A stretch of DNA of 7,146 bases from an uncultured Prevotellaceae bacterium (GCA_945486445.1 CALYTD010000053.1:1-7146); one strand, 5' to 3'; numbered from the stretch's first letter, positions 1-6,003 are shown. The notes: generated by a model not told the origin, from the sequence alone. Program-made: numbers and translations.

Positions 1-717
1 GGTGCGGTAGAACAGGGTGCTGTTGACAAGAAAAAAACGACGCATCTGCTCCAACTTCACAGCCCCTTTAAAGGAGACGTTATGCCAAAGCGCGCTATAC
101 TTCACGCGCAGCATGACAAGTGCCATGAGCACACCACTCCACTGGGCAATCAATGTGCCCAAGGCAACACCCTCTATCTTCATGCCAAACACATACACAA
201 AAAGGCATGAGAGACCGATATTGACAACATTCTGGGTGATGGAAATAATCATTGGCAACACCGTATTCTGCATACCAACAAACCAACCCGTAAAGGCATA
301 AAGCGCAAGTGACGGCAGAGTTCCCCATATACATATATTATAATAGGTGCGGATAATAGGCAACAACTGCGCCTCCGGCTCAATGAACCACACCGCAAGG
401 CGGAACAAAGGCTGCTGAATGACAACCAGGACGGCTGCCATGAGGAAGCAGGTTAACTGCGCGCGCAACAGAATGTGGCAGCATTCCTTAGGGTTGTTCT
501 CACCATAACTCTGCGCCGTCATGCCCCCAGTGCCGAAGCGAAGGAACGCAAACAGCCAGTAGATAATATTGAAAACCATGGAACCCACGGCTATAGAAGC
601 CATATATCTGGCGTCGCCCATGTGGCCAGTAATAGCAACATCAACCAGTCCAAGAAGCGGAACGGTGATGTTTGACACAATAGACGGAATAGCAAGACGA
701 AGTATCTTTTTGTTCAT
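1..717 (-). CDS. MATE-family efflux transporter, DinF-like (C-terminus missing)
   Basis: Inner-membrane multidrug/toxin extrusion transporter, expected to export cationic compounds using a sodium or proton gradient; the substrate cannot be read from sequence. The frame is open from an ATG at 717 to the window edge, giving 239 residues of a family usually about 440 long, so roughly the N-terminal half (first six-helix bundle) is visible. It begins MNKKILRLAIPSIVSNITVP, followed by GLVDVAITGHMG (about residues 23-34) and FLRFGTGGMTAQSYG (about 56-70), which are typical of the DinF-like branch. Long hydrophobic stretches alternate with short polar loops. The start fits a -7 promoter element only about 20 bases upstream, so the leader is very short. 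It is divergent from the DUF349 gene. The family call is firm. The DinF subgroup is from memory of the motif, not a search. Confidence 0.9.
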   Translation of the reverse strand, partial: MNKKILRLAIPSIVSNITVPLLGLVDVAITGHMGDARYMASIAVGSMVFNIIYWLFAFLRFGTGGMTAQSYGENNPKECCHILLRAQLTCFLMAAVLVVIQQPLFRLAVWFIEPEAQLLPIIRTYYNICIWGTLPSLALYAFTGWFVGMQNTVLPMIISITQNVVNIGLSCLFVYVFGMKIEGVALGTLIAQWSGVLMALVMLRVKYSALWHNVSFKGAVKLEQMRRFFLVNSTLFYRT

Positions 718-737
718 AAGATGACACAATTACCGTG

Positions 738-745
738 CAAAGGTA
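738..745 (-). promoter_or_regulatory. Bacteroidota-type -7 promoter element for the MATE gene
   Basis: Read on the minus strand, this is TACCTTTG, an exact match to the Bacteroidota housekeeping -7 consensus TAnnTTTG. Transcription would start near 730, leaving a leader of only about 12-16 nt before the ATG at 717. The -33 element is weak: about 20 bases upstream there is only a T-rich run (GTGTTTTTTT) rather than a clear TTTG. A palindrome (746-768) fills the spacer between the two elements, which is compatible with repressor control. Seen: the -7 box and spacing. Inferred: its use. Confidence 0.6.
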
Positions 746-768
746 GTGTTTTTTAACGAAAAAAACAC
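746..768. repeat. 9-bp palindrome in the MATE promoter spacer (candidate operator)
   Basis: GTGTTTTTT (746-754) and AAAAAACAC (760-768) are perfect inverted arms around AACGA. The palindrome lies directly upstream of the MATE -7 box, where a bound repressor would block polymerase. It is AT-rich and could arise by chance, so an operator role is only an inference. Confidence 0.4.
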
Positions 769-792
769 CTAACAGCGTATTTTTTAACGAAA
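749..792. repeat. Two direct copies of TTTTTTAACGAAA, 31 bp apart
   Basis: The 13-mer TTTTTTAACGAAA occurs at 749-761 and 780-792. The copies are 31 bp apart start to start, close to three helical turns, so both would face the same side of DNA. The first copy overlaps the MATE promoter spacer. The second ends three bases before the -33 element of the DUF349 promoter. This could be a paired site for one regulator of both divergent genes, or simple low-complexity sequence. Confidence 0.45.
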
Positions 793-794
793 TG

Positions 795-827
795 TTTTGC
801 CCATATAAAACCTTTTACGTACCTTTG
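795..827 (+). promoter_or_regulatory. Bacteroidota-type promoter for the DUF349 gene
   Basis: TTTTG at 795-799 serves as the -33 element and TACCTTTG at 820-827 as the -7 element (consensus TAnnTTTG), with 20 bases between them, close to the usual spacing. Transcription should start near 832-835, giving a leader of almost 90 nt before the ATG at 923. This is the clearest promoter in the window. Confidence 0.75.
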
Positions 828-846
828 TACGCAAAAAACAAAGGAG

Positions 847-864
847 AAGTTGTACCTACAACTT
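847..864 (+). promoter_or_regulatory. Leader hairpin 1 of the DUF349 mRNA
   Basis: AAGTTGTA (847-854) and TACAACTT (857-864) are perfect 8-base inverted arms separated by CC. In RNA the innermost pairs would open to make a small loop. It lies just downstream of the predicted transcription start and directly after a purine-rich AAGGAG (841-846). No T-run follows, so it is not an intrinsic terminator. Possible roles are mRNA 5'-end stabilisation or a protein-binding site. Confidence 0.55.
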
Positions 865-874
865 CCAGAAAGAA

Positions 875-892
875 ACACCCGGAAACGGGTGT
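875..892 (+). promoter_or_regulatory. Leader hairpin 2 of the DUF349 mRNA with GAAA tetraloop
   Basis: ACACCCG (875-881) and CGGGTGT (886-892) pair perfectly over seven bases and close on GAAA (882-885), a GNRA tetraloop. GNRA loops are unusually stable and often make tertiary or protein contacts. It is ten bases after hairpin 1 and 30 bases before the start codon, and no T-run follows. An RNA role is more likely than a DNA operator, but this is inference. Confidence 0.6.
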
Positions 893-922
893 CAGAACAT
901 CGAATCATTAACAAAAACAACA

Positions 923-2671
923 ATGATGGACTCTCAAGAGACGGCGCAGCAGCCACAAGAAACGGCACAGGAGAAGCGCCTTTACACCTCCAAAGAAGAA
1001 GTAATAGCCCGTGTAAAAGAACTTTCACAGGGTGAGGAAGAACCTACAAGGCAAGAATTGGAACACCTCAAGACTGCCTTCTATTTCCTGCTCAACGCTG
1101 AACGCGACGCAGCCCAGAAGGCTTACCTCGACAATGGAGGCGACCCCATGCAGTATGCAGTACTGCCTGACCCGCTGGAAGAGGTCTTCAAGACCGAGAT
1201 GAACACCATAAAGGAGAAGAGACAGCAGGCAATACAGCGGCTGGAGGAAGAAAAACAGCAGAACCTGAAGCGCAAACAGGAGATTCTGGAGCGCATAAAA
1301 GAATTGACAACCACACCGGAAGAGGCCGCAAACGCCTTTCAGGAGGTGAAGCAGTTGCAGCAGGAATGGCGCGAGATAAAGGCTGTCCCCGCGGAAAACG
1401 CGACGGAATTGTGGAACAACTACAAACTGGTGCAGGAGCAATTCTATGACCTTTTGAAGATGAACTTCGAGGCTCGCGAGTACGATTTCAAGAAGAATCT
1501 TGAGATGAAGACCGCTCTATGCGAGGCTGCGGAGAAACTTTCAGAGGAAGAAGACGTGATAAGCGCGTTCCACCAACTACAAGATTTGCACAACCAATAC
1601 CGCGAAATAGGTCCTGTCGCCAAGGAACTCAGAGAGGAAGTATGGGCTCGTTTCAAGCAGGCAAGCACCGTTATAAACAAGAAACACGCCGCACACTACG
1701 AGGCAATACGCCTGCAACAGGAAGAGAACCTCGCCAAAAAGAGCGAGTTATGCGACAAGGTGGAGATGCTGACATCCACAGAATGCAAGAATGCCGCGGA
1801 CTGGGAGGCCAAGAGCAAGGAGATAATCGCACTGCAAGCGGAATGGAAAACCATAGGCTTCGCGCCCAAGGCGATGAACGTAAAGATATTCGAGAGGTTC
1901 CGCACGGCATGTGATCAGTTCTTCACTGCAAAGAGTGAGTACTTCACTGAGTTGCGAAGCCGATACCAGGAGAACATCGCCAAGAAGACGGAACTGGTGA
2001 AACAGGCGCAGGCTTTGCAGGATAGCACCGAATGGAAACAGACTACCGAGAAGATGGTGCAGTTGCAAAAGGAATGGAAAACCATAGGCATGGTGCCGAA
2101 AAAGACGGGTGATGAACTATGGAAAGAGTTTATAGCAGCGTGCGACAAGTTCTTTGAGGCACGCAACGCAGCCAATGCCGGGGAGCGTAATGAGCAGCAG
2201 GAGAACCTGAAAAAGAAACTGGAAGTGGTGGAAAAACTGAAAAGTCTCGCTGAGGTTGAGACCGAAGACCTGCGCCAACAGATACAGACGCTGTCGGAAG
2301 AGTTCAACTCTATCGGTCACGTTCCTTTCAAAGAGAAGGACAAGCTGTACGAGGAATACCACAAGGCACTTGACATTCTGTACAAGAAGTTGAACAAAAA
2401 CCGTGCGGACCGCCGTCTCAACGCCTTCAAGCAGGGCATGAAAGAGGTGGCAAAACGTGGTGAAAACGCCGTAGAGACAGAGCGACAGCGCATGCAAAGA
2501 CGCTATGAGGCGATGAAAGAGGAACTTGCAAACTATGAGACTAACCTCACCTTCCTCTCTGCAAGCAGCAAGAAAGGTAACTCACTGATAGACGAGATGA
2601 ACCGTAAGGCTGACAAATTGCGCGACGAACTGGAACTGATGAAGCAGAAAATCAAGGCTATGAATGAATAA
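923..2671 (+). CDS. DUF349 repeat protein, 582 aa, five repeats
   Basis: Cytoplasmic, almost entirely helical protein of unknown biochemical function. There is no signal peptide or membrane segment. An acidic Gln/Glu-rich N-terminus leads into five DUF349 repeats at about residues 113-177, 190-254, 268-335, 350-413 and 427-490. Their shared core resembles L..EW+.IG.VP......LW..F..A.D.FF; EWKTIG is seen at 307-312 and 384-389, and degenerate forms in the others. A charged coiled-coil tail covers about 500-582. Repeat 1 has lost the IG (EIKAVP). The start is ATG at 923 or the adjacent in-frame ATG at 926. The gene has its own promoter and a structured leader, is divergent from MATE, and ends before a hairpin terminator. 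DUF349 proteins are common in Bacteroidota; I know of no assigned reaction. The family call is confident, the function unknown. Confidence 0.92.
   Translation: MMDSQETAQQPQETAQEKRLYTSKEEVIARVKELSQGEEEPTRQELEHLKTAFYFLLNAERDAAQKAYLDNGGDPMQYAVLPDPLEEVFKTEMNTIKEKRQQAIQRLEEEKQQNLKRKQEILERIKELTTTPEEAANAFQEVKQLQQEWREIKAVPAENATELWNNYKLVQEQFYDLLKMNFEAREYDFKKNLEMKTALCEAAEKLSEEEDVISAFHQLQDLHNQYREIGPVAKELREEVWARFKQASTVINKKHAAHYEAIRLQQEENLAKKSELCDKVEMLTSTECKNAADWEAKSKEIIALQAEWKTIGFAPKAMNVKIFERFRTACDQFFTAKSEYFTELRSRYQENIAKKTELVKQAQALQDSTEWKQTTEKMVQLQKEWKTIGMVPKKTGDELWKEFIAACDKFFEARNAANAGERNEQQENLKKKLEVVEKLKSLAEVETEDLRQQIQTLSEEFNSIGHVPFKEKDKLYEEYHKALDILYKKLNKNRADRRLNAFKQGMKEVAKRGENAVETERQRMQRRYEAMKEELANYETNLTFLSASSKKGNSLIDEMNRKADKLRDELELMKQKIKAMNE
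1840..2089 (+). repeat. 19-bp identical repeat inside the DUF349 gene
   Basis: The same 19 bases, GGAATGGAAAACCATAGGC, occur at 1840-1858 and 2071-2089. They encode the EWKTIG core of DUF349 repeats 3 and 4. Identity at synonymous sites suggests fairly recent internal duplication, gene conversion, or shared codon preference. Such repeats could allow in-frame loss or gain of one 77-residue unit (231 bp). Confidence 0.7.
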
Positions 2672-2712
2672 ATGCGATGCTGGAAACGCGGTGACAGCAT
2701 AGGCATCACAAT

Positions 2713-2754
2713 ACGAAATCAGGGCGATTCCAAGCGGAACCGCCCTGATTTCGT
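2713..2754. terminator. Hairpin terminator between convergent genes
   Basis: ACGAAATCAGGGCG (2713-2726) and CGCCCTGATTTCGT (2741-2754) form a perfect 14-bp stem. After one mismatch the stem can continue with TTCC/GGAA (2728-2731/2736-2739) closing on AAGC. It starts 41 bases after the DUF349 stop and lies between that gene and the convergent lipoprotein gene, so it probably serves both strands. The T-tract is poor (only TTT on the plus strand; T8 follows at 2771), so classic intrinsic termination is not certain. A smaller ATGCTG/CAGCAT hairpin (2677-2682/2695-2700) precedes it. Confidence 0.7.
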
Positions 2755-2760
2755 TTGCAT

Positions 2761-2808
2761 AAGGCCATCATTTTTTTTCTAAGACCATCAAGTTATTTTC
2801 CTAAGGCT
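2761..2808. repeat. Degenerate 20-22 bp tandem repeat next to the lipoprotein stop
   Basis: Two imperfect units start with AAGGCCATCA (2761) and AAGACCATCA (2781) and each end in a T-rich stretch and CT. A third partial unit, AAGGCT (2803-2808), runs into the stop codon of the lipoprotein gene. The units differ in length (20 and 22 bp). Function is unknown; it sits in the 3' untranslated region of the minus-strand transcript. Confidence 0.5.
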
Positions 2809-3398
2809 TACTCATAAATCTCCCTCAACTTGTTTGTAAGGTCAGCGCCACGCAGTTCCACCGCCACAATGATGCCTTCCTCGTCACACAAAAAGTTCCA
2901 AGGTATGTACTCAACGCCATACAATGCCGCCGCCGGACAGTCAAAACCGTTAAGGTCAGAGAGCTGTGGCCAGATGTAACCATTGTCGTTTATGGCCTGC
3001 AACCACGCCTGACGGTTACCGTCAAACGATATGCCTACCACCTCAAAGCCTTTCGCTCTGTACCGTTCCCAGTTGGTCTTTACATTCGGCATCTCCATCA
3101 TGCAGGGTCTGCACCAGCTTGCCCAGAAATCGACAAGCACGTATTTCTTCTTGCCGGCTGTGGTTTTTCCGCCTATAAACTCACTCAGTTTGTGCTGTCT
3201 TCCGTCAGTGCCTGTAACGCTGACATCTATGAATTTCCGTCCGATAAGCGGATGAGAAGGGGACGTTTCGCCGGTATATGGAGTGGAATCCACAACATTC
3301 TGTGTGGGTTGTGCCGCGTTTGGCACAGCATTTCTGTTACGTGCACAGGCAGTAAGGCACAGCATCATTGTCAAAACGGGAATAATGTAATGTCTCAT
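2808..3398 (-). CDS. TlpA/ResA-like thioredoxin-fold lipoprotein
   Basis: Envelope thiol-disulfide oxidoreductase of 196 residues. The N-terminus is a lipoprotein signal: MRHYIIPVLTMMLC followed by the lipobox LTAC, with lipidated Cys18. The residues after it (ARNR) are not acidic, so there is no surface-export signal, and a periplasm-facing location is likely. After a Ser/Thr/Pro-rich linker (about 20-48), the redoxin domain carries VDFWASWCRPC with active-site Cys96 and Cys99, GISFD at 122-126, and the cis-proline loop YIPWNF (Pro166). The usual TlpA loop has Thr or an aliphatic residue after Pro; Trp here is less common. Extra cysteines Cys154 and Cys171 lie near the fold's C-terminal half. 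It follows mnmA by 29 bp and is probably cotranscribed. Likely role: reducing periplasmic disulfides, as in cytochrome c maturation or oxidative defence; the partner is unknown. Confidence 0.9.
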   Translation of the reverse strand: MRHYIIPVLTMMLCLTACARNRNAVPNAAQPTQNVVDSTPYTGETSPSHPLIGRKFIDVSVTGTDGRQHKLSEFIGGKTTAGKKKYVLVDFWASWCRPCMMEMPNVKTNWERYRAKGFEVVGISFDGNRQAWLQAINDNGYIWPQLSDLNGFDCPAAALYGVEYIPWNFLCDEEGIIVAVELRGADLTNKLREIYE

Positions 3399-3427
3399 AA
3401 CTACTCATTTATAAAATAATAATATCT

Positions 3428-4579
3428 TTATACCGTTATCTCCGCCGACCCATAGCAGCGGTGGTGGTTCTCGTCATATATCACACAGAACTGCCCTGGC
3501 GCCACACCATGTATGGGTTCGCGGGCATGAACCATGTAAACGCCGTCGGCGCCAAGTTCCAGTGAGGCTGGCAGATACTCTGGGGTGTGGCGTATCTTTA
3601 TACATACCTCAACGCTATCGCCCTGCTCCCGCAGATGTTTTCCCGGCACATAGTCCTGCCCCTCCTCCGTTTTCCAAGGGTTACAGGTAAGAAAATTCAT
3701 GTTATACACGGGGAAATCCTGCTTATAGGCGGTCTTGGGGTCGTAGCCGTTGGATACGAAGAGAATGTTCTTCTTCATGTTTTTCTTCACCGCGAACCAC
3801 GGTCCTCCGCCGAAACCGAGCCCATGCCGCTGGCCTATCGTGTGGAACCACAGCCCTTTGTGCATACCTAACTTCTTGCCCGTGGCTATGTCTATCACCA
3901 GTCCGGGGTTCTCTCCGAGGTACCGACGCAGGTATTCGTTATAGTTTATCTTACCAAGAAAGCAGATGCCTTGTGAGTCTTTGCGCCGCGCGTTGACCAG
4001 ATGCTCACGTTCCGCTATGCGCCTTACCTCGCCCTTTTGGTAGTGTCCAATGGGGAAAAGGCTTTTTCTCAGTTGCCAGTCATACAGTTGCGCAAGGAAA
4101 TCCGTCTGGTCTTTCACCGGGTCCGGCGACGTCACGAGCCACTTCCTGCCCTCGCCGTCAATCTCGGTCCGGGCATAATGCCCCGTGGCTATTATGTCAT
4201 AGTCATAGCCCCGCTTCTCGTTGAACGCCCCGAACTTGATAAGTCTGTTGCACATCACGTCGGGATTGGGCGTGAAACCGCTGCGCACCTTGTCCATGGT
4301 GTATCTGGTCACGTTGTCCCAATACTCCCTATGACAATCCACCACCTCCAGTTTCAGCCCGTAACGGCGCGCCACGGCGGTGGCCATTTCAAGGTCTTCC
4401 TCTGAGGTGCAGTCCCATTCCTCCTGTTCCTCCGGCCCTATCTTGATGTAGAAACAGTCCGGGCGCAGCCCCTTGGCACACAGTTCGTGTGCCGCCACAG
4501 CCGAATCAACACCGCCGGAGAGCAGCAACGCTATTTTCTTGTCATTCAGTTCCTCTGTCATTCGGTTCTCTTGTTTCAT
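3428..4579 (-). CDS. mnmA: tRNA-specific 2-thiouridylase MnmA
   Basis: Cytoplasmic enzyme that activates U34 of Lys, Glu and Gln tRNAs with ATP and inserts sulfur to give 2-thiouridine, improving decoding. The 383 residues are close to the usual 360-380. Motifs in order: PP-loop SGGVDSA (21-27), catalytic Cys110 in NPDVMCN, ATGHYAR (131-137), second catalytic Cys206 in DSQGICF, TIGQRHGL (247-254), and C-terminal beta-barrel motif APGQ (360-363). The ATG at 4579 is used; an alternative ATG at 4561 (residue 7) would leave MTEELNDKK before the PP-loop and is equally plausible. No Shine-Dalgarno is evident. Upstream lies a 152-bp gap with a 22-bp repeat array; no TAnnTTTG promoter was found there. 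A lipoprotein gene follows after 29 bp. Bacteroidales often carry more than one MnmA paralogue, so this may not be the only copy. Confidence 0.95.
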   Translation of the reverse strand: MKQENRMTEELNDKKIALLLSGGVDSAVAAHELCAKGLRPDCFYIKIGPEEQEEWDCTSEEDLEMATAVARRYGLKLEVVDCHREYWDNVTRYTMDKVRSGFTPNPDVMCNRLIKFGAFNEKRGYDYDIIATGHYARTEIDGEGRKWLVTSPDPVKDQTDFLAQLYDWQLRKSLFPIGHYQKGEVRRIAEREHLVNARRKDSQGICFLGKINYNEYLRRYLGENPGLVIDIATGKKLGMHKGLWFHTIGQRHGLGFGGGPWFAVKKNMKKNILFVSNGYDPKTAYKQDFPVYNMNFLTCNPWKTEEGQDYVPGKHLREQGDSVEVCIKIRHTPEYLPASLELGADGVYMVHAREPIHGVAPGQFCVIYDENHHRCYGSAEITV

Positions 4580-4615
4580 ACGTTTTCCTGCCTACCGTAA
4601 CAGACTGTCATACAA

Positions 4616-4635
4616 GGTGCTTTGCAATCAGCACC
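4616..4635. repeat. GGTGCT/AGCACC inverted repeat at the edge of the 22-bp array
   Basis: GGTGCT (4616-4621) and AGCACC (4630-4635) are 6-base inverted arms. The right arm belongs to the conserved core of the first 22-bp repeat, so the inverted copy marks the mnmA-proximal edge of the array. It is 37 bases upstream of the mnmA start codon and could form a small hairpin in the mnmA leader. Evidence is limited to the pairing. Confidence 0.35.
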
Positions 4636-4713
4636 TGATTACAGCACAATCAGCACCCGATTACAGTATAATCAGCACCGTTTTACATGGCAATCAGCCC
4701 CCTTTCACTTTAC
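4626..4713. repeat. Four tandem 22-bp repeats upstream of mnmA
   Basis: Four head-to-tail units of exactly 22 bp lie at 4626-4647, 4648-4669, 4670-4691 and 4692-4713. The first three share the core AATCAGCACC; the fourth has AATCAGCCCC, and a further AAT (4714) begins a broken fifth. Conservation decays from left to right: units 1 and 2 are nearly identical, including GATTACAG. In unit 1 AATCAG-CAC-CTGATT is a perfect small palindrome. A period of 22 is not a multiple of three, so the array is non-coding. It fills most of the sstT-mnmA gap, 47-134 bases upstream of mnmA. It may be a regulator-binding array, a structured RNA region, or a slippage product. Confidence 0.8.
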
Positions 4714-4722
4714 AATGGGGCT
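4696..4722. terminator. Weak hairpin just downstream of sstT
   Basis: AGCCCC (4696-4701) and GGGGCT (4717-4722) can pair over a 15-base loop, starting about ten bases after the sstT stop codon on the minus strand. No T-run follows, so it is a poor intrinsic terminator. It may weaken rather than stop readthrough into mnmA. The left arm overlaps the fourth 22-bp repeat. Confidence 0.3.
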
Positions 4723-4731
4723 TGTGTCAAA

Positions 4732-5973
4732 TCAGAACTTCACCTCCATGCCCCTTTTCTTGCGGTCATACAGGTCTGCCGTGGCGGTGAACATGGCGTC
4801 TCCGCTGGAGTTAAGAGCCGTTTCAACTGAGTCCTGTATCACGCCGATGATGAATCCTACGGCCACCACCTGCATCGCTATGTCATTGCTGACGCCGAAC
4901 AATGCGCACGCCATTGGTATGAGAAGCAGCGAGCCTCCTGCCACTCCTGATGCTCCGCAGGCACCGAGCGTTGCGAGAATACTAAGTACTAAGGCACTGC
5001 CGAGCGACACGTCAATGCCCATGGTGTGGCAGGTAGCAAGCGTCATAACCGTTATCGTGATTGCGGCGCCATCCATATTGATGGTGCAACCCAGCGGTAT
5101 GCTGACGGAATAGAAGTCCTCGTCCAGTCCCATGCGCTTGCACAGCGTCATATTCATGGGTATATTGGCGGCTGACGAGCGGGTGAAGAATGCGCTGACA
5201 GCACTTCCCTTCAAGCATTTCCATACCAACGGATAGGGATTCCTGCGCAGCATGATGCCTGATATCAACGGGTTGATGCCGAGAGAGACCGTCAGCATGC
5301 AGCCCACCAGCAAGGCTATGAGTTTGCCGTAGGTGGTGAATATCTCCAGTCCGCTCTCGCCTACGGAGGTATATACCAGTCCCAAGATACCGAAAGGCGC
5401 GCACTGTATAATCCACTGCACTACAAGCGTAATGGAATCTGCCACCTCCTGCAATATGCTTATGGTTTTCTCAGATGCCTTCCGCTTCAATGCTATACCC
5501 AATATAACAGACCACAAGAGCACACTGAGGTAACTTGCCGTGCTTACCGCGGTGAGAGGGTTGCTCATAATGTCACGCGCAAGGTTGTTGAACACGTCCC
5601 CCAGTTCTCCCGGGGCGGCGTTCTCCGCTCCCGATACGCCCGTAAGTGTAAGCGTGAGAGGGAACGCCTGACTGGCGAACACGGCAAGTACCGCCGCCAG
5701 CAAAGTGCTCGCCATATAAAGGATTATAACCGTCCTGAAGCGTTCTCCAAGGCCTTGGCGCGCCTTTGCCACCGATGCCATGACGAGGATTGCTACCAAT
5801 ACGGGGGCTATCGCCTTCAAAGCACCCACGAACAGAGTGCCGAGTATGGAGATGCCGGACACTCCCGGACAGGTAAGTGCCAATACAGAGCCTATGACAA
5901 TGCCGCAGAATATGCGCAGCATAAGGTGGGTGTCCACCCAGACTTGTGCGATAGTATTAAGGATTTTAGTCAT
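4732..5973 (-). CDS. sstT: Sodium/serine-threonine symporter SstT
   Basis: Inner-membrane importer of serine and threonine driven by sodium, of the dicarboxylate/amino acid:cation symporter (DAACS) family. Its 413 residues match the usual length (about 414). Family signatures in order: hairpin-1 serine motif AFFTRSSAANIP (261-272), NMDGA (299-303) in helix 7, hairpin-2 GASGVAGGSLLLIP (340-353), and helix-8 DSVETALNSSGD (381-392). By alignment with the archaeal aspartate transporter GltPh, its Arg397, which binds the acidic side chain, is Glu384 here, as expected for a neutral amino-acid carrier. Asn388 and Asp392 match the sodium-site residues. The ATG at 5973 gives the expected N-terminus. 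It follows the DUF4923 gene by 30 bp, consistent with cotranscription, and is followed by the repeat-bearing gap before mnmA. Confidence 0.95.
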   Translation of the reverse strand: MTKILNTIAQVWVDTHLMLRIFCGIVIGSVLALTCPGVSGISILGTLFVGALKAIAPVLVAILVMASVAKARQGLGERFRTVIILYMASTLLAAVLAVFASQAFPLTLTLTGVSGAENAAPGELGDVFNNLARDIMSNPLTAVSTASYLSVLLWSVILGIALKRKASEKTISILQEVADSITLVVQWIIQCAPFGILGLVYTSVGESGLEIFTTYGKLIALLVGCMLTVSLGINPLISGIMLRRNPYPLVWKCLKGSAVSAFFTRSSAANIPMNMTLCKRMGLDEDFYSVSIPLGCTINMDGAAITITVMTLATCHTMGIDVSLGSALVLSILATLGACGASGVAGGSLLLIPMACALFGVSNDIAMQVVAVGFIIGVIQDSVETALNSSGDAMFTATADLYDRKKRGMEVKF

Positions 5974-6003
5974 TATGATTGAAAGATTTGTTTGTCATTA
6001 CGT

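Noticed and set aside
875..892. Intrinsic terminator or attenuator for the DUF349 gene
   Set aside because: No T-run follows the stem, and no alternative pairing with hairpin 1 was found.
850..1035. Possible upstream ORF starting at TTG (850) behind the AAGGAG at 841-846, overlapping the DUF349 start out of frame
   Set aside because: The spacer from AGGAG to TTG is only 3 bases, the start is non-ATG, and hairpin 1 buries it. The protein has no recognisable features. Translational coupling cannot be excluded but is unsupported.
1025..1441. Antisense 138-codon frame inside the DUF349 gene, Leu/Phe-rich
   Set aside because: Leu/Phe-rich antisense frames are expected opposite Lys/Glu/Gln-rich helical coding sequence. 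No promoter or start context was seen.
4626..4713. CRISPR array
   Set aside because: The units are 22 bp and contiguous with no unique spacers, and no cas genes are nearby.
4622..5113. Plus-strand reading frame across the 22-bp repeats and the 3' end of sstT
   Set aside because: The repeat period is not a multiple of three, and the frame lies mostly antisense to a clear sstT gene with no domain of its own.
5012..5416. Minus-strand reading frame of 134 codons in another frame inside sstT
   Set aside because: It is a shadow of the sstT coding sequence; the annotated frame has continuous family motifs across the region.
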